A stretch of DNA of 64,000 bases, taken from the NCBI RefSeq assembly GCF_003259675.1, contig NZ_PZJG01000008.1, positions 1 to 64,000 on the forward strand. The letters are read 5' to 3'. Of the stretch, positions 52,460 through 61,526 are shown in pieces (position 1 is the stretch's first letter; every line of letters starts with the position of its first letter). Position numbers and translations under genes: made by a program. Source of the DNA: Macrococcoides bohemicum. Lineage in GTDB: Bacteria; Bacillota; Bacilli; Staphylococcales; Staphylococcaceae. The notes under the pieces were generated by a model that was not told the origin of the DNA, made no database searches, and saw nothing but the letters and a program-made list of their open reading frames with translations.

Positions 52460-53413
52460 ATGAAAATGATGTATGGTCTTATCGCATTAGTATTATTATC
52501 GATTGTTTCGATATTTGTAGGGGTGATTGATATTTCGCCGCAACATTTAATGCATCTATCAGACAATCAGAAGAATATTTTAATGAATAGTCGTTTCCCG
52601 AGGACGCTATCTATCATATTGGCAGGTGTGGCATTAAGTGTTGCAGGGTTACTGATGCAGCAGCTTACACGTAATAAATTCGTTTCGCCGACGACAGCAG
52701 GTACAATGGATTTTGCGAAGTTTGGTGTATTGATATCAATGATTTTCTTTGCGCAAGCGCCGCTATTAGTAAAACTTGGATTTAGTATTACAACTGCTAT
52801 TCTCGGAACATTTATGTTTATGTGGATTGTTAATCGTGTTAAGTTTAAAGATGCGATATTCATTCCGCTTGTCGGATTGATGCTGGGTAATATCGTTTCC
52901 AGCTTAGCAACATTTATGGCATTAAGATTTAATGCAGTGCAAAGTATTTCTAACTTCTTTGTCGGTGATTTTTCGATGATTACGAAAGGACGTTATGAAG
53001 TGCTGTATATCATCATTCCGATGGTTATTATTATGTACTTCTTTGCACATCACTTTACGATTGTCGGAATGGGAGAGTCGTTTAGTAAGAACTTAGGTAT
53101 TTCATACAATAAGATAATGAATCTCGGCGTAGTTATTGCGGCAGTTGTTTCAGCCACTGTCGTCGTAACAATCGGTGTATTACCATTCCTGGGATTGATT
53201 GTACCGAATATTGTTGGGCTTTTTGTCGGGGATCATATGAATAAAGCGTTACCGTACACTGCGCTTCTTGGAGCGATTATTGTAATGATTGCTGATATAT
53301 TCAGCCGAATTATTATCTTTCCATACGAAATACCGATTGGGCTAACGCTAGGCATTTTAGGGAGTGTTGTATTTATGATTATCCTTCTGAAAAGGAGGAA
53401 AGAATATGTCTAA
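52460..53413 (+). CDS. sstA: Iron-siderophore ABC transporter permease 1
   Basis: This 317-aa FecCD-family permease has about nine helices, with NSRFPRTLSIILAGVALSVAG near the N-terminus and the family pattern GVLPFLGLIVPNIVGLFVGD. It matches SstA of the staphylococcal catechol-siderophore/catecholamine system. Start 52460 follows GGAG at about 10 bases; in-frame TTG codons upstream are less likely. It overlaps sstB by 8 bases. Confidence 0.9.
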   Translation: MKMMYGLIALVLLSIVSIFVGVIDISPQHLMHLSDNQKNILMNSRFPRTLSIILAGVALSVAGLLMQQLTRNKFVSPTTAGTMDFAKFGVLISMIFFAQAPLLVKLGFSITTAILGTFMFMWIVNRVKFKDAIFIPLVGLMLGNIVSSLATFMALRFNAVQSISNFFVGDFSMITKGRYEVLYIIIPMVIIMYFFAHHFTIVGMGESFSKNLGISYNKIMNLGVVIAAVVSATVVVTIGVLPFLGLIVPNIVGLFVGDHMNKALPYTALLGAIIVMIADIFSRIIIFPYEIPIGLTLGILGSVVFMIILLKRRKEYV

Positions 53414-54359
53414 TACAACGAAAAAAGTCTCGTTACTCATTTTTGTGATGATTGCACTGATGATTGGCTTTGTAATGATTCAACTCAACTTGCAAATTTT
53501 AGATTATGTACTGCCATCAAGACTGCGAAAGCTTGCTGCTATTATTTTAGTCGGTGCAGCAATTGGTGTATCGTCACTCATCTTCCAGACGATTACTGAA
53601 AATCATTTGCTAACACCATCAGTCATCGGTCTTGATGCAGTCTACCTATTTATACAGACCATTATTATTTTCTTTTTCGGAAAACTAGGAGATTTATTCT
53701 TTAATGTATATGTGAACTTCTTTATTTCCGTTGTTCTGATGATTTTGTTTACATTACTATTATTCAATATCGTCTTTAAGAAAAATACATCTGTTTATTT
53801 CGTATTACTGTTTGGGATTGTAATGGGAACATGCTTTTCTAGTCTTTCGAGCTTTATGCATATGGTGATGAATCCAGATGATTTCTTGTTGTTACAAGAT
53901 AAACTTTTCGCAAGCTTTAATACGGTAAATGAAAAGTTATTACTCATCAGCTGTATTATTATCGTGCTGCTACTCATTTATATTTATCGTCACGCACACG
54001 AGTTAGATGTATTAAGTTTAGGGAACACACACGCAACAAATTTAGGGGTCAACGTTGAAAGATTAACACGTAACATGTTGCTTGTCGTTGCAATATTAGT
54101 CAGTATCTCGACTGCACTCGTTGGTCCGATTACATTTCTAGGTATCATCGTCTGTAACGTAACGTATCAATTTATGCAGACATTTAAGCATCAATATTTA
54201 ATTATTTCGGTATTTGCAGTATCGGGCATTACATTATTACTTGGACAAATGATCAATCAATATGTATTTGATGGCACAACAGAAATTACGATATTGATTA
54301 ACTTTATAGGTGGCGTTTACTTCATCTATCTATTATTTAAGGAGGGTGCACATGATTAA
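53406..54359 (+). CDS. sstB: Iron-siderophore ABC transporter permease 2
   Basis: This 317-aa second FecCD-family permease would pair with the first to form the channel. It has LPSRLRKLAAIILVGAAIGV, and GPITFLGIIVCNVTYQ in the place of the usual GIV-P motif. AAGGAGG in the end of sstA supplies its ribosome site. It overlaps the ATPase gene by 8 bases. Confidence 0.9.
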   Translation: MSNTTKKVSLLIFVMIALMIGFVMIQLNLQILDYVLPSRLRKLAAIILVGAAIGVSSLIFQTITENHLLTPSVIGLDAVYLFIQTIIIFFFGKLGDLFFNVYVNFFISVVLMILFTLLLFNIVFKKNTSVYFVLLFGIVMGTCFSSLSSFMHMVMNPDDFLLLQDKLFASFNTVNEKLLLISCIIIVLLLIYIYRHAHELDVLSLGNTHATNLGVNVERLTRNMLLVVAILVSISTALVGPITFLGIIVCNVTYQFMQTFKHQYLIISVFAVSGITLLLGQMINQYVFDGTTEITILINFIGGVYFIYLLFKEGAHD

Positions 54360-55158
54360 AGTACAACATTTGCACAAAACGATTGGACAGAAAGAAATTC
54401 TAAGTGACATTTCCGTGGAAATAAAAAAAGGTGCAATCACGGCGATTATCGGACCGAATGGAGCCGGTAAAAGTACATTGTTATCAGCAATTACACGTTT
54501 AAGTGATTACGATAGAGGTGCTGTATTGTTAAATGATGCTCCGGTTGAAGAGATGAAAAGTGATGATATCGCAATGCAACTCGCAGTTTTAAAGCAAAGT
54601 AATCATACGAACTTAAAAATCACTGTTCGTGACTTAGTTAACTTTGGACGTTTTCCTTATTCAAAAGGACGCTTAACAAAAGAAGATCATGCAATTGTTG
54701 ATGAAGCAATTGAATATTTAGAACTCAAACCTTTTGAAAATCGCTTCTTAGATGAATTATCAGGCGGACAAAAACAACGCGCATATATCGCGATGACTTT
54801 AGCTCAGGATACGGATTATATCTTCTTAGATGAACCGTTGAATAATTTAGATATGAAACATTCTGTTCAGATGATGCAGTTACTACGTAGATTAGTACGT
54901 GAAAAACAAAAGACGATTGTTATCGTAATTCATGATATTAACTTTGCATCATGTTATGCAGATTATATCATTGCATTAAAAGATGGTGTCGTATTATTAG
55001 ACGGGAAGAAAGAAGATGTTATCACAACTGAAAAGTTAAAAGCAGTATACGATATGGACATTCAAATTGAATGTATCTTCGGTCAGCAAATCTGTGTTTA
55101 TTTTGATGATGAACACATGACCGTTGATGAATTTATAGAAGAAGTGCAGGCAGTATAA
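54352..55158 (+). CDS. sstC: Iron-siderophore ABC transporter ATPase
   Basis: This 268-aa ATPase has Walker A GPNGAGKST, signature LSGGQKQRAYIAM, Walker B DYIFLDEPLNN and the switch His in VIHDINFA. Start 54352 lies after AGGAGGGTG, inside the sstB end. Confidence 0.93.
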   Translation: MIKVQHLHKTIGQKEILSDISVEIKKGAITAIIGPNGAGKSTLLSAITRLSDYDRGAVLLNDAPVEEMKSDDIAMQLAVLKQSNHTNLKITVRDLVNFGRFPYSKGRLTKEDHAIVDEAIEYLELKPFENRFLDELSGGQKQRAYIAMTLAQDTDYIFLDEPLNNLDMKHSVQMMQLLRRLVREKQKTIVIVIHDINFASCYADYIIALKDGVVLLDGKKEDVITTEKLKAVYDMDIQIECIFGQQICVYFDDEHMTVDEFIEEVQAV

Positions 55159-55253
55159 TTCAAGTTCTTGAAAGGAGTGTTGCCGGGTAGTTTTTAATGT
55201 AGGGCTAATTTATTTACAGGGGAATAATACATATATCAAAGGAGAATATAGGA

Positions 55254-56291
55254 ATGAAACGTATTTTTAGTTTAGTATTAACTTTAGCTTTAATTATTGT
55301 GTTAGCAGCATGTGGTAATGACAAAGAAAGTACAAAATCAGAAGATAAGACAGCAGGAGACTCAGATAAGGCTGAAACGATTAAAATTGAAAATAAATAC
55401 AAGCTAATGGGTGAAAAAGAAGACGGCAGTGACGCAAAAGACGTAACTGAAACAGTAGAAGTGTCGAAAAACCCAAAAAATATTGCAGTATTTGACTACG
55501 GAACATTGGCAACGATGCAGGAATTAGGTGTCGATGGTGAAGTTAAAGGATTACCTAAAGGTGAAGGCAATCGCAGTGTTCCATCATTCCTTGAAAACTT
55601 TAAAGATGATAAATATACAAACTTAGGAAGCTTAAGAGAACCTAATTTTGAGAAATTAGCTGAACAACAACCAGAATTAATCTTAATTTCTGGACGCCAG
55701 GCAACACAAAAAGTAATGGAAGAAATGAAAAAAGCAGCACCAGACGCTACTATTTTATATGTTGGTACTGATGATACGAAGTATATCGAAAGCGTAAAAG
55801 AAAATACTGAAAATATCGGTAAAATTTTTGGTAAAGAAAAAGAAGCAACAACATTAATTGATGATTTAGACAAAAAGATTGAAGAAGTAAAAGCAATGAC
55901 TGAAAAGTCTAAAGACAAAGGATTATTTGTATTAGCCAATGAAGGTGAATTATCTGTATTTGGAAAAGGTGGACGTTTCGGATTTATTCATGATGTATTA
56001 GGCGTGAAAGAAGCGGACAAAAATATTCAGGCAAAAGGACACGGACAAGTTATTAACTTTGAATATATTAACAAAACAAATCCGGATATCATCTATGCGA
56101 TGGATCGTGGAGTAGCAGTTGGTGGTAAATCATCTGCGAAACAAGCATTATCTAACGATGTTATTAAAGACGTAAGTGCAGTGAAAAATGATAAAGTCGT
56201 AGAAATCGATCCGTACTTATGGTATTTCTCAGGTGGCGGGGCAGTCACTGTTATAAAACAAATTGAAGAAGTAGAAAAAGCATACAAATAA
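55254..56291 (+). CDS. sstD: Iron-siderophore substrate-binding lipoprotein
   Basis: This 345-aa lipoprotein has a signal peptide ending in lipobox LAAC (Cys at about 21), a charged linker, and a periplasmic-binding-protein fold of the FepB/FhuD class (KNIAVFDYGTLATMQELGV to the C-terminus). It captures ferric siderophore outside the cell for SstABC. It lies 95 bases after sstC with its own AAGGAG site. Confidence 0.92.
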   Translation: MKRIFSLVLTLALIIVLAACGNDKESTKSEDKTAGDSDKAETIKIENKYKLMGEKEDGSDAKDVTETVEVSKNPKNIAVFDYGTLATMQELGVDGEVKGLPKGEGNRSVPSFLENFKDDKYTNLGSLREPNFEKLAEQQPELILISGRQATQKVMEEMKKAAPDATILYVGTDDTKYIESVKENTENIGKIFGKEKEATTLIDDLDKKIEEVKAMTEKSKDKGLFVLANEGELSVFGKGGRFGFIHDVLGVKEADKNIQAKGHGQVINFEYINKTNPDIIYAMDRGVAVGGKSSAKQALSNDVIKDVSAVKNDKVVEIDPYLWYFSGGGAVTVIKQIEEVEKAYK

Positions 56292-56491
56292 AATTAAAAC
56301 ACAATAATCAAAATAGATTACCAGCAAATAACCTTACTTATGATAATTGTAAAAATATAGAAAGACGATTATGCTAATAGTAAGGAATTTGTATGGTGAG
56401 AACATATTTACTTATGATTAGAATCATTCGCCTGCAAATGCATAAGCATTGCAGGCGTTTTTGATTTTTAAAAGAGAGAAGGGTTGATGAT
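56292..56491. other. Intergenic interval, 200 bases
   Basis: It contains CCTTAC (56330-56335) and GTAAGG (56380-56385), a palindromic ATGATTAGAATCAT (56413-56426), and a terminator at the end. The palindrome could be a repressor operator and the segment could encode a short RNA. No gene could be supported. Confidence 0.35.
56429..56463 (+). terminator. Terminator after sstD
   Basis: CGCCTGCAAATGC (56429-56441) pairs with GCATTGCAGGCG (56446-56457) with one bulged A, then TTTTTGATTTTT. Confidence 0.88.
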
Positions 56492-57022
56492 ATGAAAGAC
56501 ATATTTACGAAGAAATTTTTAATGATGGCTCTGATACTTATTGGAATATTTGCGATAGGTATTTCAATTCAAAATTTAATGAACCCACAAAAGTTGCCGA
56601 AAGTAACGAAAAATCAGATTGTCCAATTGGAGAGCAGTACATTTCCAACAGAAAAAGAAGCACAAGAAGCTGTGGGGAAACAACTATTTGATGGCGTCAA
56701 GGAAAGTGGTATATCTTTAAGTTCTAATGCAAATGAATCGGGTATCGGTATATATGCGTATTATGATGGCAAGACAAAAGACTATGTCACAACGTATTAT
56801 ATCCTAAAGAATAAAGATGAATATCAGGTTAAGATAGGTAAAGTCAATGTGACTTATCAAAAAGGTGATAAAAAAATGTGGACAGATAAAATCGATGGTC
56901 ATGTCTACAACTGTTATATCAATGATTATAGAAGATTTAGAGAAGTTGATGAAAAAGAGGAAAGAGCATCTACAGTCACACTACATAATGATGGCGCAAT
57001 ACATGTTGTCCAGGAAAAATAA
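56492..57022 (+). CDS. Membrane-anchored protein of unknown function
   Basis: This 176-aa protein has one N-terminal membrane helix (about residues 9-28), too basic on the inner side and lacking a cleavage site, so it is probably anchored with the rest outside. The outer part has KLPKVTKNQIVQLESSTFPT and the segment IGIYAYYDGKTKDYVTTYYILK. I do not recognise the family. AGAAGGGTTGATG precedes the ATG. Confidence 0.7.
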   Translation: MKDIFTKKFLMMALILIGIFAIGISIQNLMNPQKLPKVTKNQIVQLESSTFPTEKEAQEAVGKQLFDGVKESGISLSSNANESGIGIYAYYDGKTKDYVTTYYILKNKDEYQVKIGKVNVTYQKGDKKMWTDKIDGHVYNCYINDYRRFREVDEKEERASTVTLHNDGAIHVVQEK

Positions 57023-57140
57023 AATGGTTGGTTTGATTGAAGTATTGTAGTGAAGAAAGGGAAGTGTCGTCAAAAACGATTTGAGGTCACTTCTGAACAT
57101 GCACTACATAGATTATGAAGTTCAACTTCAGTCTACTCGC

Positions 57141-57168
57141 AAAAAAAGACAACCCCAAAAGGTTGTCT
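57141..57168 (-). terminator. Terminator of hemQ
   Basis: AGACAACC (57148-57155) pairs with GGTTGTCT (57161-57168); the A run before it is the minus-strand T run. Confidence 0.85.
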
Positions 57169-57180
57169 CATAACGATATA

Positions 57181-57930
57181 TTAAACTGTAAATAATCCCT
57201 GTAAATCTTCTGTTTTTAAGATGTTACCAACATAGAATGAACCGAATTCACCGTAACGCGCTGATACTTCATCGAAACGCATTTCGTATACTAACTTCTT
57301 AAATTGTAATACGTCGTCTGAGAATAAAGTAACGCCCCACTCGTAATCGTCAAATCCAACTGATCCTGTAATGAACTGTTTAACGATACCTGCATACCCA
57401 CGTCCGATCATACCGTGTGAACGCATTAATCCTTTGCGGTGATCCATATCTAACATGTACCAGTTATCTTCACCTTGGCGTCGTTTATCCATTGGATAGA
57501 AACATACATACTCAGAGCGTGGTAATTCTGGATATAATCTTGCTTTAATATGTGGGTTCTCGTATGGATCTTCGTCAGAGCCTTGTGCAAGATAGTTACT
57601 TAACTCAATTACTGATACGTAAGAATATGTTGGGATTAAGTAATCACGAATTGCTAATTTATTAAATTCAGTTTCAACCGCTGTTAAATCTTTCATTTCC
57701 GGACGTAACATCCAAAGCATTAAATCGGCTTTTTGACCTGTAATGTTATAAAGCGCGTAAGAACCTTCTTTAGCTACATGATTTTCTTCTAATTTATTGA
57801 TAAATTCACGGAATTCTTCAATCATTTTTGTACGGTCTTCTGCTTCAACTAATTTTAAGCTTGTGAAATCAATGGCATAAAATAAGTGCAAGCTATACCA
57901 ACCGTCTAATGTTTTTGCTGCTTCGTTCAT
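57181..57930 (-). CDS. hemQ: Coproheme decarboxylase HemQ
   Basis: This 249-aa chlorite-dismutase-fold enzyme converts coproheme III to haem b, the last step of the Gram-positive coproporphyrin-dependent route. The catalytic Tyr145 (in CFYPMDKR) and the proximal His172 (in [11 protein letters not shown]) are at the numbered positions known for the family. GGAGAGATG-like ribosome site precedes it. It is divergent from pta, as in S. aureus. Confidence 0.96.
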   Translation of the reverse strand: MNEAAKTLDGWYSLHLFYAIDFTSLKLVEAEDRTKMIEEFREFINKLEENHVAKEGSYALYNITGQKADLMLWMLRPEMKDLTAVETEFNKLAIRDYLIPTYSYVSVIELSNYLAQGSDEDPYENPHIKARLYPELPRSEYVCFYPMDKRRQGEDNWYMLDMDHRKGLMRSHGMIGRGYAGIVKQFITGSVGFDDYEWGVTLFSDDVLQFKKLVYEMRFDEVSARYGEFGSFYVGNILKTEDLQGLFTV

Positions 57931-57975
57931 TGTCCATCTCTCCTCTAATTGTAATCATTATTATTCTAACATATC

Positions 57976-57996
57976 TCGAAACATATGTATGTTCGA
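57976..57996. promoter_or_regulatory. Imperfect palindrome between hemQ and pta
   Basis: TCGAAACATATGTATGTTCGA has arms TCGAA and TTCGA and a central near-palindrome. It lies in the divergent promoter region. The regulator is unknown; it is not a proper LexA box. Confidence 0.3.
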
Positions 57997-58082
57997 AGAT
58001 TTTACATATTGATGACGTGTAATTTATATAAAAAGAGTCTATAATAGTTAATGGGGATGAATCAAAATTTCAGGAGGCTATT

Positions 58083-59072
58083 ATGGCTAAATTATTAGAT
58101 GTATTAAATGAAAAACTTTCCGGTAAAAATGTGAAGATCGTTTTACCGGAAGGAACAGACGAGCGTGTATTACAAGCAGCTGTTGAATTACACAAAGGTG
58201 ATAAAGTATCACCAATCGTTTTAGGGAACGTGGAAGAAGTACAAGCGCTTGCTGAAAATTTAGGTTTATCAATTGACGGAATTGAATTAATGGATCCAAC
58301 AAACAACGAATTACGTGAAGAATTAATCGCGAAGTTTGTTGAGCGTCGTAAAGGTAAAGCGACAGAAGAGCAAGCGACACAAATGCTAAATGATCCGAAC
58401 TATTTCGGTACGATGTTAGTTTATACAGGTCGTGCAGCAGGTCTTGTATCAGGAGCAGCACATTCTACAGCAGATACTGTACGTCCAGCTTTACAAATCA
58501 TCAAGACTAAACCAGGTGTTTCTCGTACATCAGGCGTATTCTTTATGATTCGCGAAGACGAGCAGTACTTAATGGGTGATTGCGCAATCAATCCAGAACT
58601 TGATGCAACTGCTTTAGCTGAAATCGGTATCGAGTCTGCTAAGACTGCAAAAGCTTTCGGTATGGAACCTAAAGTTGCGATGTTATCTTTCTCTACTAAA
58701 GGTTCAGCAAAAACACCTGAAACTGAAAAAGTTGTAGAAGCAACACGCTTAGCACAAGAAAAATTAGCTTCAGAAGCTGATTTAGAAGGCGTAGTTATTG
58801 ACGGAGAATTCCAATTTGATGCTGCATTCGTACCATCAGTAGCAGCGAAAAAAGCACCAGAATCACCAATTCAAGGTGACGCAAATGTATTCGTATTCCC
58901 TAGCTTAGAAGCTGGTAATATCGGTTACAAAATTGCGCAACGCTTGGGTGGATTTGATGCTGTAGGTCCAATCTTACAAGGATTAAATGCACCAGTGAAT
59001 GATTTATCACGTGGATGTTCAACAGAAGATGTTGTTTCATTATCAATCATCACTGCAGCACAATCTTTATAA
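58083..59072 (+). CDS. pta: Phosphate acetyltransferase
   Basis: This 329-aa PTA_PTB enzyme converts acetyl-CoA and phosphate to acetyl phosphate (overflow metabolism with AckA). It has ILPEGTDERVLQAA-like start sequence at about 20-35, VSGAAHSTADTVRPALQI, and the C-terminal NDLSRGCSTEDVV. Length is that of the short form without regulatory domain. AGGAGG precedes the ATG. Three bases separate it from lipL. Confidence 0.96.
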   Translation: MAKLLDVLNEKLSGKNVKIVLPEGTDERVLQAAVELHKGDKVSPIVLGNVEEVQALAENLGLSIDGIELMDPTNNELREELIAKFVERRKGKATEEQATQMLNDPNYFGTMLVYTGRAAGLVSGAAHSTADTVRPALQIIKTKPGVSRTSGVFFMIREDEQYLMGDCAINPELDATALAEIGIESAKTAKAFGMEPKVAMLSFSTKGSAKTPETEKVVEATRLAQEKLASEADLEGVVIDGEFQFDAAFVPSVAAKKAPESPIQGDANVFVFPSLEAGNIGYKIAQRLGGFDAVGPILQGLNAPVNDLSRGCSTEDVVSLSIITAAQSL

Positions 59073-59075
59073 TAG

Positions 59076-59915
59076 ATGACGAAGTCAATTTTTGAAGAGA
59101 ATTGGCAATACGTAGATCATACGCGAGGACTGCAGCCAATGCAGTCCTTTGCTTTTGATGATATGTACTGTCATTTAATTGGACAACAAAATCATGATAG
59201 TGTGGTACGCACTTGGATTCATGATCATGTCATTATTCTCGGTATGCACGATGTACGTCTGCCTTATATTGAAGAGGGAATAGCGTTCCTAAACAATCAT
59301 GGGTATGGTGCTATTGTTCGTAATTCAGGCGGTTTAGGTGTGGTACTCGATGCAGGTGTACTCAATATTTCGATTATATTTCCCGGAGATATTACATTTT
59401 CAATTGATGCGGGATATGAATATATGTATGAACTGATTCAGGAGATGTTTAAAGATTATCATAAACATATTGAAGCGAAAGAAATCGTTCATTCATATTG
59501 CCCGGGAAGTTACGATTTAAGTATTGATAATAAGAAATTTGCAGGTATTTCACAACGTCGTGTAAAAGACGGTATCGCGGTCCAGATTTATCTTAGTGTC
59601 GAAGGCAGCGGGAGCGCACGTGCTGAACTGATGCGTCAATTTTATGATGTGGCACGTCGCGGTGAAGCTACGAAATTTAGGTATCCTGAAATAGATCCTG
59701 AGTGTATGGCGAGTCTATCAGAATTGCTCGGTGTGGAGCTTACAGTAGACGAAGTCATATTCAAATTACTGTATGCTATGAAAGACTTAAGTGCAACTTT
59801 ATCAAATAATGAGATGACAGATGCTATGTGGACGTTGTATAATAATTACTTCGAACGCATGACTGAACGCAACGCAAAAATAAAAATTAATCAAGGTGGT
59901 GAAGCAAATGCGTAA
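59076..59915 (+). CDS. lipL: Lipoyl/octanoyl-[GcvH]:protein transferase LipL
   Basis: This 279-aa BPL/LplA-fold transferase moves octanoyl or lipoyl from GcvH to the E2 subunits. The catalytic Cys is in [11 protein letters not shown] and the acyl-lysine pocket around [12 protein letters not shown]. It has no clear ribosome site and starts 3 bases after pta, so it is probably translationally coupled. The same pair occurs in S. aureus. Confidence 0.92.
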   Translation: MTKSIFEENWQYVDHTRGLQPMQSFAFDDMYCHLIGQQNHDSVVRTWIHDHVIILGMHDVRLPYIEEGIAFLNNHGYGAIVRNSGGLGVVLDAGVLNISIIFPGDITFSIDAGYEYMYELIQEMFKDYHKHIEAKEIVHSYCPGSYDLSIDNKKFAGISQRRVKDGIAVQIYLSVEGSGSARAELMRQFYDVARRGEATKFRYPEIDPECMASLSELLGVELTVDEVIFKLLYAMKDLSATLSNNEMTDAMWTLYNNYFERMTERNAKIKINQGGEANA

Positions 59916-60234
59916 TAAGTTTCAAGTGTGCGATGATTGCCAAGGCGTATGTCTTAGAACATTGCTACCGAAGTTAGAGAAGTTAGATCCAGATGCTGAA
60001 GTTGAAATCGCATGCCAGTCTTACTGTGGACCAGGTAGACGAAAAACTTTCGCATTTGTCAATAATCGCCCTCTAGCAGCTGCAACTGAAGAAGAACTAC
60101 TTGAAAAAGTTGAGAAACGTTTAGCACAGAAACGCGATCCTGAAGAGGAAGCGAGACTTGCCAAACGTAACGCTGAACGTAAACGTCGTTTAGACGAACA
60201 GAACGCGAAGCTGAAAGAGAAATTGAAGAGATAG
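59908..60234 (+). CDS. DUF1450-like cysteine-containing protein
   Basis: This 108-aa protein has a CDDCQGVC cluster at about 8-15, and [17 protein letters not shown] at about 36-52, followed by a charged, coiled-coil C-terminus (about 60-108). The Cys pattern and the xALVN/FAFVN ending fit the YuzB/DUF1450 type, perhaps binding a metal or iron-sulphur cluster. The function is unknown. ATG 59908 follows AAGGTGG and overlaps lipL by 8 bases. Confidence 0.78.
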   Translation: MRNKFQVCDDCQGVCLRTLLPKLEKLDPDAEVEIACQSYCGPGRRKTFAFVNNRPLAAATEEELLEKVEKRLAQKRDPEEEARLAKRNAERKRRLDEQNAKLKEKLKR

Positions 60235-60238
60235 ATGT

Positions 60239-60269
60239 AGAGGCTGGGACAATTGTTCCAGTCTCTTTA
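60239..60269 (+). terminator. Terminator of pta-lipL-DUF1450
   Basis: AGAGGCTGGGACAATTGTTCCAGTCTCT (60239-60266) folds with two internal mismatches, with TTTAATTT after it. It shares a 14-base core with 48368-48387. Confidence 0.82.
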
Positions 60270-60396
60270 ATTTGAATTATTCCTCTTTACAATCCTACAT
60301 ACTTCTTTAATGTAAATTTACATGAGTTTAACATCCCTTTGATATGCTTAGTTTGTATAACGATATGAATGAATCAATAGAAGGGTGGAACGATTC

Positions 60397-61509
60397 GTGC
60401 AACGTATATTAATTACTGGTGCGCGTGCTCCAATTTCTTATGAAGTTGTGCAGCAGCAGGTCGCATTAGGCAGAACGGTTTTCTTGACGGATTCTACCAA
60501 AAAGGTCAGCATTAAAAATTCTAAGTTTATCGAAGCGTTCATTTTAACGACGTCACCACGATTTTCTACTGAAGAATATATTAACGATATTAATAATATT
60601 GTAACGCAATATCATATTGATCTGATTATTCCTTTAAATGAAGAATCTTTCTATCTTTCTTATATGAAAGATAAAATAATCGCACCTGTATGGGTTGAAG
60701 ATATTTCTAAGATGCTGTCAGTCCACAACAAGTATAACTTCACAAAGTTAATCGATGCGATGGGTTTTAAAGTGCCTGACACGAAATATGTCATGAATTA
60801 CGATGACTTAACAGCATTTATAAACGACTTTCCCGGAGACGAATATATCGTCAAACAACCGTACGGACGTTTCGGTCAATCTGTACGTAAATTAACACGT
60901 ATGTCATTAGAGAATGATAATATGATCGAATTCCCTTTTATGATTCAGACATTAATTAAGGGGACAGAATGGTGTTCATACAGCTTTGCAAAAGACGGGA
61001 AAACATTGTCTACATCATTATATTTATCGAACACACATGACAGTTATAACTGTTCTACACACTTCACATCAGAGAAGAATGAAGAACTTCAGTCAATTAT
61101 TGAAGCTGTAATTAAGAACTTAAACTGGTCGTATCAAATTGCCTTTGATGTGATTAAATGTGATACGACAGGTGACTATTACTTTATTGAATGTAATCCA
61201 CGTGCGACAAATGGTGCGTTATTTATGCAGCCGGACGTTTGGGAATTAAAGCAATGCGAACCGAAATATGAAGCGCGTCAACTGATCTTCGTTTCGCTAT
61301 ATAATTTTATTATGCGTCCAAAGAAACATAATTTAGAGCGATTAAAGTATGGGAAAGATATTTTCTGGCATCCAAGTGAAAAGTCAATCTTCTTTGAACA
61401 AATTATAAGCGGTGCTCAGTGGTGGTTTGAAGCGAAATCTCAAAAGACAACAGTCAACACGATTACAACGTATGATATCGAATGGAATGAAGACATTGTA
61501 AATCTATAG
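60397..61509 (+). CDS. ATP-grasp ligase-like protein
   Basis: This 370-aa protein has a pre-ATP-grasp Rossmann-like domain beginning ILITGARAPISYEV, and an ATP-grasp fold with VKQPYGRFGQSVRKL (nucleotide lysine) at about 147-161, IQTLIKGTEWCSYSF, and the magnesium site FIECNPRATNGALF near 264. Such enzymes join a carboxylate, via an acyl phosphate, to an amine or thiol. The substrate is unknown. Start is taken as GTG 60397 after AAGGGTGG. The next gene, 17 bases later, is FemAB/GNAT-like. Confidence 0.82.
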   Translation: MQRILITGARAPISYEVVQQQVALGRTVFLTDSTKKVSIKNSKFIEAFILTTSPRFSTEEYINDINNIVTQYHIDLIIPLNEESFYLSYMKDKIIAPVWVEDISKMLSVHNKYNFTKLIDAMGFKVPDTKYVMNYDDLTAFINDFPGDEYIVKQPYGRFGQSVRKLTRMSLENDNMIEFPFMIQTLIKGTEWCSYSFAKDGKTLSTSLYLSNTHDSYNCSTHFTSEKNEELQSIIEAVIKNLNWSYQIAFDVIKCDTTGDYYFIECNPRATNGALFMQPDVWELKQCEPKYEARQLIFVSLYNFIMRPKKHNLERLKYGKDIFWHPSEKSIFFEQIISGAQWWFEAKSQKTTVNTITTYDIEWNEDIVNL

Positions 61510-61526
61510 ATAAAGAGGTCTTACGA

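Noticed and set aside
57976-57996. LexA (SOS) box
   Set aside because: The CGAAC-N4-GTTCG spacing is not met; one base is inserted in the left arm.
60380-60400. AGGGTGGAACGATTCG resembling a T-box core
   Set aside because: No adjoining terminator or leader structure, and the GGGTGG is the ribosome site of the ATP-grasp gene.
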